Shown piece by piece: positions 23,008-35,100 of a stretch of 64,000 nt of DNA. Source of the DNA: Lepas anatifera (Eukaryota; Arthropoda; Thecostraca; Lepadidae); contig JAOTON010001351.1 in assembly GCA_034440635.1 (NCBI GenBank), positions 1,205,501 through 1,269,500 of the forward strand. The letters are read 5' to 3'. The position numbers and the translations under genes were made by a program. The notes beneath the pieces were generated by a model. That model worked only from the letters and a program-made list of their open reading frames with translations, was not told where the DNA came from and searched no databases. Each line of letters begins with the position of its first letter. The stretch's first letter is position 1.

Positions 23008-23160
23008 ATGCAGTGTCGGCGGGCGCGCTCTATGCTCCAGCTGTTCCTCTTAGCCACCTTCATCTTCACTATAGTGTACCTGCTCAACAACAGCCAGCCC
23101 AGCATCCATACCATCGTCACTGAGACTCATCGACAGCTCAACAGTCTTAAAAACATCAAG
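23008..23160 (+). CDS. Exon 1: cytoplasmic tail and signal anchor
   Basis: Encodes 51 residues: MQCRRARS, the anchor MLQLFLLATFIFTIVYLL, then a polar stem ending LNSLKNIK. An in-frame ATG at 22990 would add MPALDT, but the 23008 ATG has A at -3 and is preferred. The donor AAG/GTACTG is weak. It was chosen because it is phase 0, matching exon 2; the next donor-like site, CTG/GTAGTT near 23195, is out of phase. Confidence 0.6.
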
Positions 23161-26100
23161 GTACTGCTGAAGCTGCCACCCTGCATTTGTGCCTGGTAGT
23201 TTGTGGCTCATATGGAAAAGACTGATCGATGGTTTGATCTGAGTTACATGGTTCTTAATCGTTTCAAAACTTCCGATTAACCGTCGCAAATCCAGGTGGT
23301 TTTTATAGCTGCGTGACCACATCAAAATCTTCTGACTGCTCGAGGGATCATCTTGTGATTTTGTAATTATGATTTCGTGATTTTGATTATACTGATAGTC
23401 TGACATGTACCTATTCTTTTTGGTGGGATCAGAAACCCTTGATGAAGGAAAATCGCTGTCATCAGAAGCCATTGAGCGGTAGATTATAAACTAAAAGTTT
23501 CTGCCTCCTCATCGTCGTATGTACGAGTATGTTTTGAGTATTCACTGTGTAAAATTGTATTTTCATTAATGTGGTCTGTTTTTCTTCCTCAAGCTCTCAA
23601 GCTAAGACATTATAAAAGTGATAAGGTCAGGGTAGATGAAGATACGACATTGACAGTTAAAAATTGAGTTTTTACAAGTGGCCCAGTTCCGGTTTTACTG
23701 TTGAAAAAAATTGAAGAAAAATCCGCGGCAAAATATTATTTTTAGGCCATGTGTTACCAATTGTCTAATCTGCTTCAAATTTAGTGATATTGTTCAAATG
23801 GGTATAATGCGGAGATTTCCAGTTTCAAAAACCGTTCTAATATGTTTAAGAATGAAAATCCAGTATTTCTCAACGGCAACAAAAACGAAAAATGTTGGTT
23901 TTTGGGAGGTTCTTACCCAATATGTTTGGCGATCTTTGATCCGGTTATACCAACTTTTTGTTTCGAAAATAAGATAATCAGAACGCTCAGTTTCGGGCCA
24001 CACCCACCTGCACAAACGTTGCGGCGCGCCGCTCATTGGCTTGGAGCTAAACCCAATATAGGGTGAAAACGTGCATCCCATCAATATTTACCACATGTGA
24101 ACATAGCATTACATAACATTAACTTGTCCCGCATACAGGTCTGAACTGTAACGTATCGTGCACGGGGGCTTCTTAGCCCCTTCCTAAATTGAAAACTAGG
24201 CACCCAACCGATTTTTCTTTCTGTAGTGCAATCGACAGCTCTATCCAAAATAACCAAAAATGCAGTTTTAGATTGTCTAGTCACGTCATAATGGAGGAAA
24301 ATGTGAGGAAACTGTCTTTTTTACTTCCCCACTTTGTATTTTTTTATATTAGGCGCAGTCGTATATTTACAATACAATATATACATGCTTCATCCTACCA
24401 TGTTCAGATACTTGAAGCTCGATTCTGTTTGTACCCGACTGGAACAAAAATCTATGCTTACACAAATGCTATCATTTGGGGTTTGACACAATACTAAGTT
24501 AGATGTCATCTTAACATTAACACTGATGCAGTTTACATTGGAAGTTTGATGATATGGCTTGAAAATTTGATTGAAATGGTATAAATTTGGAGAAATAAAT
24601 ATGACGTGTGAGGGCTGTATGAACTAATAAGACTTAAGCTGTTCTCTGACTGATGTCTTGTCTGACTTGATTCGCATTCTTCTGACCCTTGTGGCGTTTT
24701 GTGTGATTCACTGCTCTCTGAGCAGTGTTACGTGTGACGTGCTTTGCTGTTCTCTGATATATGTTACTTCGGACGTGATTCACTGTTCTTTGATCTATGT
24801 TACTTTCGACGTGACTTAGGTGGCATAAGTAAGAAAAGGGTGAATTTATCGAATTGCAATTTATACCACACAATGGAACCACGGAGTACTACAACATTTG
24901 TTCCGGGACTTTTAATATCGAAGACCTAAGGTCAGGTAAGGATCATGACCTCTTTATTGGAAATGCGAAGGGAAAACAGGAATTGGGCTGTACCTCTTTG
25001 TGAACATACAGCTGATAATAAATTCATATTCTCCAAATCGTGGTATCTTGGTCCCCTTTCTAGGTTTATGTCACAGTTTTTTACCTGTGACCTCTGAGAG
25101 GTCATCTGGGCTACTCAAGTAGATTTTCAGATTTGGGTCAATAACTTTGCAGGAAATGACGATGAAGTTTTTATTTTGATACCATTACGTTTAGATTGTC
25201 ATTACGAGTCGATTGATGTGCATATTGACTATGCTAGACTAGATAGTGACCTTGGCCTGACCTCAGGTCAGGTCATTTTTGTGTTTTGACCTAGTATAGT
25301 CATATCATACATCATTCGATTCGCCGTAACGAGAGGAAGCAAATAGTGCCTAAAAATGATCATAACTCAACTCTGTCAGATGCTAGAACCCCAAAACTTG
25401 GTTTTTGGAGATGTGCTGCGTCTGATGTGATTCACCGTTTTCTGAGATGTGCTGCGTCTGATGTGATTCGCCGTTTTCTGAGGTGTGCTGCGTCTGATGT
25501 GATTCACCGTTTTCTGAGATGTGCTGCGTCTGATGTGATTCGCCGTTTTCTGAGATGTGCTGCGTCTGATGTGATTCGCCGTTTTCTGAGATGTGCTGCG
25601 TCTGATGTGATTCGCCGTTTTCTGAGATGTGCTGCGTCTGATGTGATTGGCTGTTTGCTGACCGGCGTTGTGCTTGCTGCGTTAGGACTCGCTGCGACCG
25701 CCGGAGGTGCGTCTGAAGGTTGACGCACAGTACCTGGAACGGCTGGGATTTACAAACTCGCCTCGCCTGTATCCGGATCAAGTGTGGACCAACGCCACTC
25801 TGCCCGTGCTCGTCACCGCTGTGAGTGGTCTCTGTTGCCAGAGCAGCACTGTCTTGACAACGCCACTCTGCCCGTGCTCGTCACCGCTGTGAGTGGTCTC
25901 TGTTGCCAGAGCAGCACTGTCTTGACAACGCCACTCTGCCCGTGCTCGTCACCGCTGTGAGTGGTCTCTGTTGCCAGAGCAGCACTGTCTTGACAACGCC
26001 ACTCTGCCCGTGCTCGTCACCGCTGTGAGTGGTCTCTGTTGCCAGAGCAGCACTGTCCTGACAACGCCACTCTGCCCGTGCTCGTCACCGCTGTGAGTGG

Positions 26101-29100
26101 TCTCTGTTGCCAGGGCAGCACTGGCTTGACAACGCCACTCTGCCCGTGCTCGTCACCGCTGTGGTGGTCTCTGTTGCCAGGCAGCACTGTCTTGACAACG
26201 CCACTCTGCCCGTGCTCGTCACCGTGTGAGTGGTCTCTGTTGCCAGGCAGACTGTCTTGACACTCTGCCCGTGCTCGTCACTGCTGTGAGTGGTCTCTGT
26301 TGCCAGAGCAGCACTGTCTTGACAACGCCACTCTGCCCGTGCTCGTCACCGCTGTGAGTGGTCTCTGTTGCCAGAGCAGCACTGTCTTGACAACGCCACT
26401 ATGCCCGTGCTCGTCACCGCTGTGAGTGGTCTCTGTTGCCAGCGCAGGCAGGCGTGTCGGTGACCTGTCCGTACACTACAGGCGTGTCGGTGACCTGACC
26501 ATCCGCTGCAGGAGTGTCCCTGACCTGTCTGTCCGCTGCAGGCGTGGCCGGGCCAGGGCGAGTCCGTGACGGGTCTGGTGCTGAGCGCGCGCCGGCACCA
26601 GCCGCAGCTGACGCTGGTGGTGTACGACCTGGGCCTGGGCAGTTACGAGCGGCAGCAGCTGGAGGCTGGCTGTAACAGCTCCGTCTGCTGGCTGCAACCG
26701 TTCGACTTCTCAGCCTATCCGTCTCACCTGGACGAGGCCAAAACCAGCGCCGTGGTGCCCGTCCTCATCCAGGTTAGAGTGGCCGTGGTGCCCGTCCTCA
26801 TCCAGGTGAGAGTGGCCGTGGTGCCCGTCCTCATCCGGGTGAGAGTGGCCGTGGTGCCCGTCCTCATCCGGGTTAGAGTGGCCGTGGTGCCCGTCCTCAT
26901 CCAGGTTAGAGTGGCCGTGGTGCCCGTCCTCATCCGGGTGAGAGTGGCCGTGGTGTCCGTCCTCACACAGGTGAGGGGGGGGTGGGGGTAGTCTGACGGG
27001 GTGGTACCGCCTCAGCTAACGCTGCACAGGCAAAATCACAACATTTTTTATATATAAATTTTGTTCAAGTTGTTCTTAGTACAACTGGTGGAGTCGGAGT
27101 CTCACTGAAGTCATCAAGGGACTTGCAAGTCACGGAGACCCCGACCCCACCACCCGAACGAGCAACTCCCTCAATGGAGGGTTAATTTAGAAGCCAAAGT
27201 TTAACGTCCCACAAAGCACAGGGACGGCCGCCCCGCTCAGGTCACCCTCTCACCAGTCAGTTGCCAGCCGACCTGTGCGTCGGGTAAACTATTGAGCGCC
27301 GGAGCGTCTCAGGGGAACCGATCCCAAGCCTGGGCATGCCCTGCCACTGCATGCTTCTGAGCAGCGGGCCGGAGCCCAACGCTCTACCAACTGAGCTACA
27401 TCCATACATTATGCCGTTATACAGCATGCATTCACCCGCTAGCGTGTTCCCGAATTCAGGCTCTCACTTCTTCGTCCTCCCGCCCCGTTTCTTGTATGCT
27501 GTGGGATCACTGACAGGTGTTTGCCGGTCCGCCGTCTCCGCTGCTGTGTTTGCCGGTCCGCCGTCTCCGCTGCTGTGTTTGCCGGTCCGCCGTCTCCGCT
27601 GCTGTGTTTGCCGGTCCGCCGTCTCCGCTGCTGTGTTTGCCGGTCCGCCGTCTCCGCTGCTGTGTTTGCCGGTCCGCCGTCTCCGCCTGCTGTGTTTGCC
27701 GGTCCGCCGTCTCCGCTGCTGTGTTTGCCGGTCCGCCGTCTCCGCTGCTGTGTTTGCCGGTCCGCCGTCTCCGCTGCTGTGTTTGCCGGTCCGCCGTCTC
27801 CGCTGCTGTGTTTGCCGGTCCGCCGTCTCCGCCGCTGTGTTTGCCGGTCCGCCGTCTCCGCTGCTGTGTTTGACGCCGTCCCCCTGCTGTGTTTGACGCC
27901 GTCTCCGCTGCTGTGTTTGACGCCGTCCCTCTGCTGTCTTTGACGCCGTCTCCGCTGCTGTGTTTGACGCCGTCCCCCTGCTGTGTTTGACGCCGTCTCC
28001 GCTGCTGTGTTCGACGCCGTTCCACGCTGAGTTTGACGCCGTCCCCCTGCTGTCTTTGACGCCGTCTCCACTGCTGTGTTTGACGCCGTCCCCCTGCTGT
28101 GTTTGACGCCATCCCGCTGCTGTGTTTGACCCCGTCTCCGCTGCTGTGTTTGACGCCGTCCCCCTGCTGTGTTTGACGCCGTCTCCGCTGCTGTGTTTGA
28201 CACCGTCCCCCTGCTGTGTTTGACGCCATCCCCTGCTGTGTTTGACGCCGTCTCCTGCTGTGTTTGACGCCATCCCCCTGTTGTGTTTGACGCCATCCCC
28301 CTGCTGTGTTTGACGCCGTCTCCGCTGCTGTGTTTGACGCCGTCCCCCTGCTGTGTTTGACGCCGTCCCCCTGCTGTGTTTGACGCCGGCGCCGCTGGCA
28401 GGAGGTGTTGAACCGGGCCGGTGCCGTGGTGTGGCTGGACGCGCACTCTCGTCTGGTGGGCCGCAACCTGTCGGCGGTGGTGGCGCAGGCGCGGCAGCTG
28501 GGCGTGGTGGCCTGGCCGCTGCAGCTGGCCCTGGAGGAGCCGCTGTCGGCGCTCCCCACCACCGCATTCACTCACTACAAAATGTTCAACTACTTCAACA
28601 CCAACATCGAGCAGTTCTACTTCCACAGAATGGTGTCCGACAAGTAGGTGCTCTAGAAAACGATGTTCTGCTTTTACTGCTATAGGGAGCACGAGTATTT
28701 GGAATATGCGAGCGGAGTCAGTTGCTGGAAAATCCCATGCTGAAAATGAGTGGACAGTGAGCCCTTTTGGCGTGAGCTTATCCTCTGGTCAGCACCTTGG
28801 AAGGTTGAGTAACCAGTACCAGTCGAGAAACTGGTGAATTGCTGCGGCTGGCGTAGCTGCTCCATCTTATGTCTGCTCGAATGCAATCGAACGCACAGAA
28901 CCTTCCAGCACGGGACCGATCGTCTGTCGGACTCGTCTGCACCTGCTGACTTGTCCAGCACCATGGATGGATTGGGTACGAAATGTGACGACACCCGCGA
29001 CCCCAGTCGGCAGGATGGGTTTCGCCCCCCGCATTTGGGTGAGGGGCCAATCGAAACTGCCTTCATCATCCTTTCTTAGCTTTCCTAACTTCCAGTCCCA

Positions 29101-32100
29101 CCAACTCCCAAGTTCCTTCTCCTGTGCCGTCTTTAACTCCTTGTCTAGCCATGCGTTTCCAACCTTATTTCTGTCCAATCCTAAATAACACTTCTATCCT
29201 CTCTCTCCGATGTCTGGCCTGCCGTGTCTCTGCGTGTGGCGGGGGTGGGTGTGTGCTCTTGCTTGTCCTGAGTGTGCACACCTCGGCCGCGTGTGGAGCT
29301 CGGCGGGGCTGGACAGCGCAGACCGACCCGCTTCCTTTTCCAACTCATAACCTCTCAGTTATCCACCTTCTCCCCAGTGTCATGGGCGTCCCTGCACCCG
29401 CCTATGATTCCTGGGCGGTCTGGGTGCATGTGGGCCTCCGGCTTGCATGCCCGGCGATTGGATCCCTCTAATTGCCGGCCCTCTGCCCGCACCAACTGGG
29501 CATCAGTTGTAACGAGCAGAGTTGCCTGCTCCGATGGGGCTGTAACGGGGGCGCCTGTCTTTTTAAGGTGAGCTGCGCACCGACCCGTCCCTCGGGATGA
29601 AGGAGTCCTAGTAGCTGAATCAGGGGATTGCGCTGGGTTTGTTCGCGTCCTTTTGGCAACACTACTTAGTCTGGATTTCTGCAAGGGCGGGGAACTCTTG
29701 GAGGCATCAGCAAGATGAACAGTATTGTAAAAGTCTTCGTCGGCCTTGGTCGGGGCGCTGCTGTCTCGTCCTCCTCTGGCAAGGTGTCAGCTTCACTCGG
29801 GGAGGGTGGGATATCTGCCCCCCATCCGGGGTCGTCTAGGCAAGGTGCAAGGAAGACCGTCTTCGGAGCAGGGGGAGGGGTGGTGAGTCTCTCCCCTCCC
29901 CCTTTGACGGGGCGTCTTCGCTGTATAACCAGCCCGTGTGTCGTCTCGCCTAGTAGCACCCTCGTTGGAAGGGGGGCGTACGTGGTTGGCTGAATTTAAA
30001 AGCTTACACATGGATACCCTAAACACCGCAAAACCCTCCCCAAAGGTAGGAGTTTTTGTATTTTAATCACCAGTGCAGCAACACATTTTGCAATTCTGCC
30101 CGGCCGCGGATCGGTTTTAGAGTTTAGCTTTTGCCGCCCTGAGCTTGCTGCATTCTTTAGTTGGAGAGTGTGCAGTAGTAGACCATTTTTTGTCTGGTTT
30201 CGTGAATTTTCCCGTTCTATGGTCCAAGTGGAGTAGATTGGTGCCATTTTTATCGAAATCGGGCAATATTTAGGTCTGCCTCATAGGACCTGAAGGTATT
30301 GAGTTTTCGTCAAAAATGGCTATAATGGGGACCAATACGGCTGACGCTGTAATGATCATGATAATTCAAAACATGTTTTTTTTAAAGCCTGCTATTGTCA
30401 AATGTTCATACAGTAATGCTGGAGGCCATAGAATGTCGTAAACCAAGGGAACAAGGTCTCTGTAAGCTATGGTATAAAGGGCAATTCTCGTCTATGAGGC
30501 CTCAACCGACGAATTCTTGAACTCACTACTGGAAATGCTTTCGGTAGTAAAATGCGTCCAAACAGTTCTGGGCAGGACGTTATATTGCAGTTTCATATGC
30601 TGATCGTGAAATATATCTTCGGAATGTCATAGCTGTCTTCATGCTGTGTGCACCTCGGTAGGTCACGCGCCTTAGTGGTGAGGAAGTGCGGGCGCATGGC
30701 GTTGTCGCTACTTCGACAAGTGCACTGTCCGGGACATGCCTTAAAACTTCCTTGGAGAGCCAGGAAAGTTTGCTTCTGCGATTTCCCCTTGCAGAAGTTA
30801 TTCTAGCTGCTATTCATATTTTTTTCTCTGCTGTTCAAATCCTTCAGCATACCAATACCTCGTTCTGCAACTTTATTTACCACGTTTAAGTACTTGATAT
30901 GGATGTGAACCATGTTGCGCTGTTTGTCTACACCCCATTCCACAGGCTCTTGCCAGTCAGGGGTGATCTGTCGGGCTTACGAAGTCTAATGTTGTCCAAG
31001 CATGACTCTAACACCAGGTCAGCGAGCTGTGTGGTCTTGTCCAGGAACACTGACGAGGCATCTTCTGTGAATCCTCCACTTGGGCGGATCATGCTGAGAC
31101 GCTTTTCACATATTTCTTTCTTTTTGTCATGGCTGACAAGTGATTTGTCATTGCTGACAGAGATTGAACGATACAATTGGTGGCTGAATGTTCCTACGAC
31201 ATGTGACGTCGGAGAACCCACAGGACAGCCTTGGCTACTTGGTTGCCCACTCTTGTATCGGATGAGGTCTTGATAAAAGTGCATGTCGTTGGTGGGTGCA
31301 TCAGCTGCCACTGGCGCACGAAGTCATGCGCAGACATACAAGAGAAGAAGAAATTGCACCATCCGGTGGAGCTTCCTCACCATGCCTTCGTTGTGCATGA
31401 GCTGGTTTGCGAGCATAAAAATATTAATGAAGTACGGCACCAGCAGCTTATGTGCTGGAAAGCCCGGAACATTAAGGGGGAAAGTTGTATTTTGAAGTCG
31501 TCTATTTCTAGTCAATGCCATAGGGCCAATGGTTAAGATTGTGAGCATGTGGGCATGACCCTCTGCCCTCCCCCTGTTCCTACGCCTACGACCTGCAAAC
31601 AATTACTTTTTTCTACTTTTTAGCCACCCGTCATGCTTGATGAAAAGCTACGGGATTCACGTATATCATCCCACGTGGTGGATCCACAGAGATAAGGGTT
31701 CATGAAATCTGAATCTTTTTATCTGGCACAATGAGTGGCCGAAGCTAGTGATAAATTGATGAACAAACTCTTTATGAGCTGCTAATGTGCTTGTCAATAA
31801 TTCCTCCTGCTTTCAATGCTCTCTTCGACAGATAGACTAACAACATTAAGCAGCACATGGTATCAACTAGCATGCATTGTTCTACCAAGAAGTTGTGTGT
31901 CTGCAGATGCTGCTCTTCGTGGATATTTTTATGTTAGCAAACCAGCTCACGCACTACGAAGTCATGGTGGTAGCCCAGCTTCCGTCATGAGGGCGTCTCT
32001 GGGGGCTCCTGCGGGACATCCGGTGACTACACGGGCTGCGGCCCTCAGCTCCTTGTCGATCGTCTCGACATGAGACTCTGACGCAGCTGGAAGCCAAGCG

Positions 32101-35100
32101 GCGGCACCGTACTCTAAGGCACCCCTTACGTATCCGTTGACAATGGTACGTAGCTGGGGCTCGCGAAGTCCCCAGGTGCGGCCCGTCAGTTTTTTTAGTT
32201 GGGCTACGCGTGGCTTTACTTTGCGCCGGAGTGTGTTGCAGTGCTCGCCGAAGTGAAGTAGGCGGTCGAAAGTGACTCCCAGGAGCTTTAGGTGCCGGTC
32301 GCCGGTTACCGTTGTTCCGGCCACTTGGAGGTTCAGATTTTTTGAGTCTTGTGCCCACTGGGACAGGACGAGGGCTTGTGTTTTGTGGCCGGCCACTACC
32401 ATCTTCCACCGGTACGCCCAACTTGTCATGGCGTCCGCTGCCTGCTGTGCCCGCTTCTGTGCTGTCTCCAGGCTAGCCCCGCTGCTGAGTGTCGCAGTGT
32501 CATCCGCGTACATATACACGGTGGTACCCGGGATCTCTTGCAGAGTATTGATGAGGTCTGCGGCCCAGAGCGTGTAGAGCGTTGGGGCTAGGACCGAGCC
32601 CTGAGGGAGTCCGGCTCTGAAGGGGCGTTCGGCGCTGAGAGTCCCGTTGATCTCCACCCTCGCCCTTCCGTCACGTAGGAACTGGAATATCCATGTGATC
32701 ATACACTTGGGCAGACCTTGGCGCAGTAGTTTTAGCTTTAGCATGTTGTGGTCGATCTTATCATAAGCTCGGGCAAAGTCGAAAGCGAGCAGCACGAACC
32801 GGTCGGCGTGTCTGCCCTCAATGGGGTGTCTGCCGGACTTGGCCGGCTTATTCCAGCCGTCCTGGACGGTTTGTATGAACCTTCCAATGTTGTCTTCCGC
32901 GCTGCGGCCACGACGGAAACCGACCTGTTCCGGCGGCACCAGGTTCGGCTGCTCGGAGAGGTGACTACCACCCCAATCATCCGCTCCGCCAGTTTCGCCA
33001 TGTTGCTGGTGAGGGCGATGAGGTTGTAGCTTGTCACATCAGACGGTGGCTTCCCAGCTTTTAGGATGGGAATGATGGTGGCTGACTTCCAGCATCTCGG
33101 CACGGCTCCCCGCTCCCACGACAGGTTAACGAGGTGTAGTATGACGCGTTTGCCAGCTGGGCCGAGGTTTCGCAGGTGTTCAGTGCAGACCTTATCAGGG
33201 CCGGGAGCTTTCCTGAGTCGCATTTTTCGCAGCTGTCTATCCAGTTCGGCCATAGTGAAGGGCTGGCAGGCATCCCGTTTTGTTCCGCCGCAGGTGCAGG
33301 GTTCCCGGTTGCGTTGATTGGGTTCTGCCTTGATCTTCCTGTCCAGCTTATTAACGCGTAGCTTTTTGCTGACCTCAGCGTAGGTTTTGGCAAAGCTCTG
33401 GCTTTCCTGTATTCCACGGCTAGCTGACCGCAGTCACCGTGGATCGCTTGACCTGGGTTGGCGCTTTGAACCTTGCCTTCCATTTTCCTTAGGATCTTGG
33501 ATACTCGGCCCAGACTGGTAGGCTTGTTAAGTTCATTTGAAGCGAATTCCCTGAAGCAATTTGTTTTTTGCGTGTTCTTCCGTCTCTGCCGCCCTCCGTT
33601 TCGCTGTTTTCCACCGTTCCTTGGCCTCCCGACTGGGGTTGTGCCTTAGTTCGGCTCTTGCCTGGCGGCGGTCCTTGATCGCAGCTTCCAGCTCCGGGTC
33701 GGCCGCCCAGGGCTTGGGGTCAGCCCGTGCTCCCCGGGGGATTGACTTGGCGCTCTGCTCGGCGATGATGGCGTTTACGCGGTCAGCTAGGGTGTCTGGG
33801 GTGAGTTGAGCCATGTGGTTCCGCTCCAGTGTCTCGAAGGCCTCCTCGGTCCCGCTGGTGAAACTTGGCCAGTCCGCTTTGTGGAAGGCCCATCTAGACT
33901 TCCGTATGCGGCGGGGGCGCGCATCGTTGGTGGTGAGGTGGATTACCTGCGGTAGGTGATCGCTACCCAGATCTGTGCCGGCGGTCCAGTTGCATTGCGT
34001 TGCGAGACTTTGATGGCAGATTGCGACGTCCGATTGCGACGTCCGGGGAAGTGGAGGGACCAGAGCCGTAGCTGACGCGGGTGTGACTGCCGGGGTGATT
34101 GAGCACGGCCCAGTGGTTTGTCTCCACCCAGTCGGCGATTAAAGTGCTGGTGTGGTCCGGTTCGAGGCAGTTGGAGTCCCACGATGGGTGGTGCCCGTTG
34201 ACGTCCCCGGCTATGATGGTGCGGTTGTTCGGGAAGTTATCCATGGAGAAGCGGTCCTCTCGCTGGTCGTTTTCCGATGTCCGGATTGGTGGGCGATAAA
34301 TGTTGTATATGTCCGTGTACCGGTGACTAGAACTTGAAGGACTACGGTTTGTACATGGGATATTTGTACTTTTGGTGCTGAGGTAGATCCGCACTCCACA
34401 CCACTCGGTGGTGTCATCTAGTGGGCTGAGGGGCGAGTTTTCAAGGACTGAGAAGTGGATTCCATTGCGGATGAAAATGGCTAGACCACTGCTCTTTGCA
34501 GGGCCCCCGTCCCTCCTCCCACGCGCCCTTTTGACGACGACAACAGTCTGGTATCCCGGGATGGTGATGGTTGACTGGTGCGCAGGCAGTTGCACCTCCT
34601 GAACCGCAGCAACGTCCGTCTTCTCACTAGAGAGCCAGCGTTGGAACTCGGCCTTCTTCGGGCGAAGTCCCTCCGCGTTCCAGCAGCAGATCTGCAGGCG
34701 GCTTCTGTTCTGACGGTTGAGTCGGTACGGACGGTTCTTGGCGCGCCGACTGCGCCCGCCCAGGGCGCCCCTCCTGCCGCCGCCGATGACGCCCCCACCA
34801 CTGGCGCGTGTGGAGGGGGCGTTGGTGTTCATCTAGTTAGGCGGGCCGGGCCACGCACCGCGTGGTCCCGGGCCCGCTGACTGGGCGTTGAGCGCCGCCC
34901 CGCGCAGGAGTAGAAGGTGCCGCAGATGAAGGACGGCGACGCGGTGACGCGTCGCCCGTCGACGACCCGCCCCCTTGGGAAGCAGGTAGGTTCCGTTTCG
35001 CTTCCTCGGTCGCTCGCCACGGTCGAGGAGAGGGCCGGAAGGCCCCCACGCCGTCCACCACGTGAAGGCGGAACCAGTCGGACAGCCAAGTCCTCGCCGC

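Larger units (their letters stand above)
23161..25685 (+). other. Intron 1
   Basis: A 2.5-kb intron. It holds a diverged block (24640-24825) and a regular block (25405-25650) of one satellite, and an AGGTCA-rich stretch at about 24935-25320. The last 60 bases before exon 2 directly follow the satellite. The sequence GCTTGCTGCGTTAG supplies the acceptor. No other gene is supported inside. Confidence 0.55.

Noticed and set aside
27336..27410. A genuine tRNA gene on the minus strand
   Set aside because: Only the A-box half and a weak B-box match; no complete cloverleaf could be drawn, so a SINE is the better reading.
27439..28692. Minus-strand frames of 350-420 codons
   Set aside because: They read through the 23-, 24- and 29-bp arrays (RQTQQ and GDGG repeats) and the reverse of exon 4. 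The plus-strand exon has correct splice sites and family-like residues.
30899..31311. Host gene in the inverted-repeat arm
   Set aside because: The same text occurs inverted in the other arm with stops, so it belongs to the repeat element.
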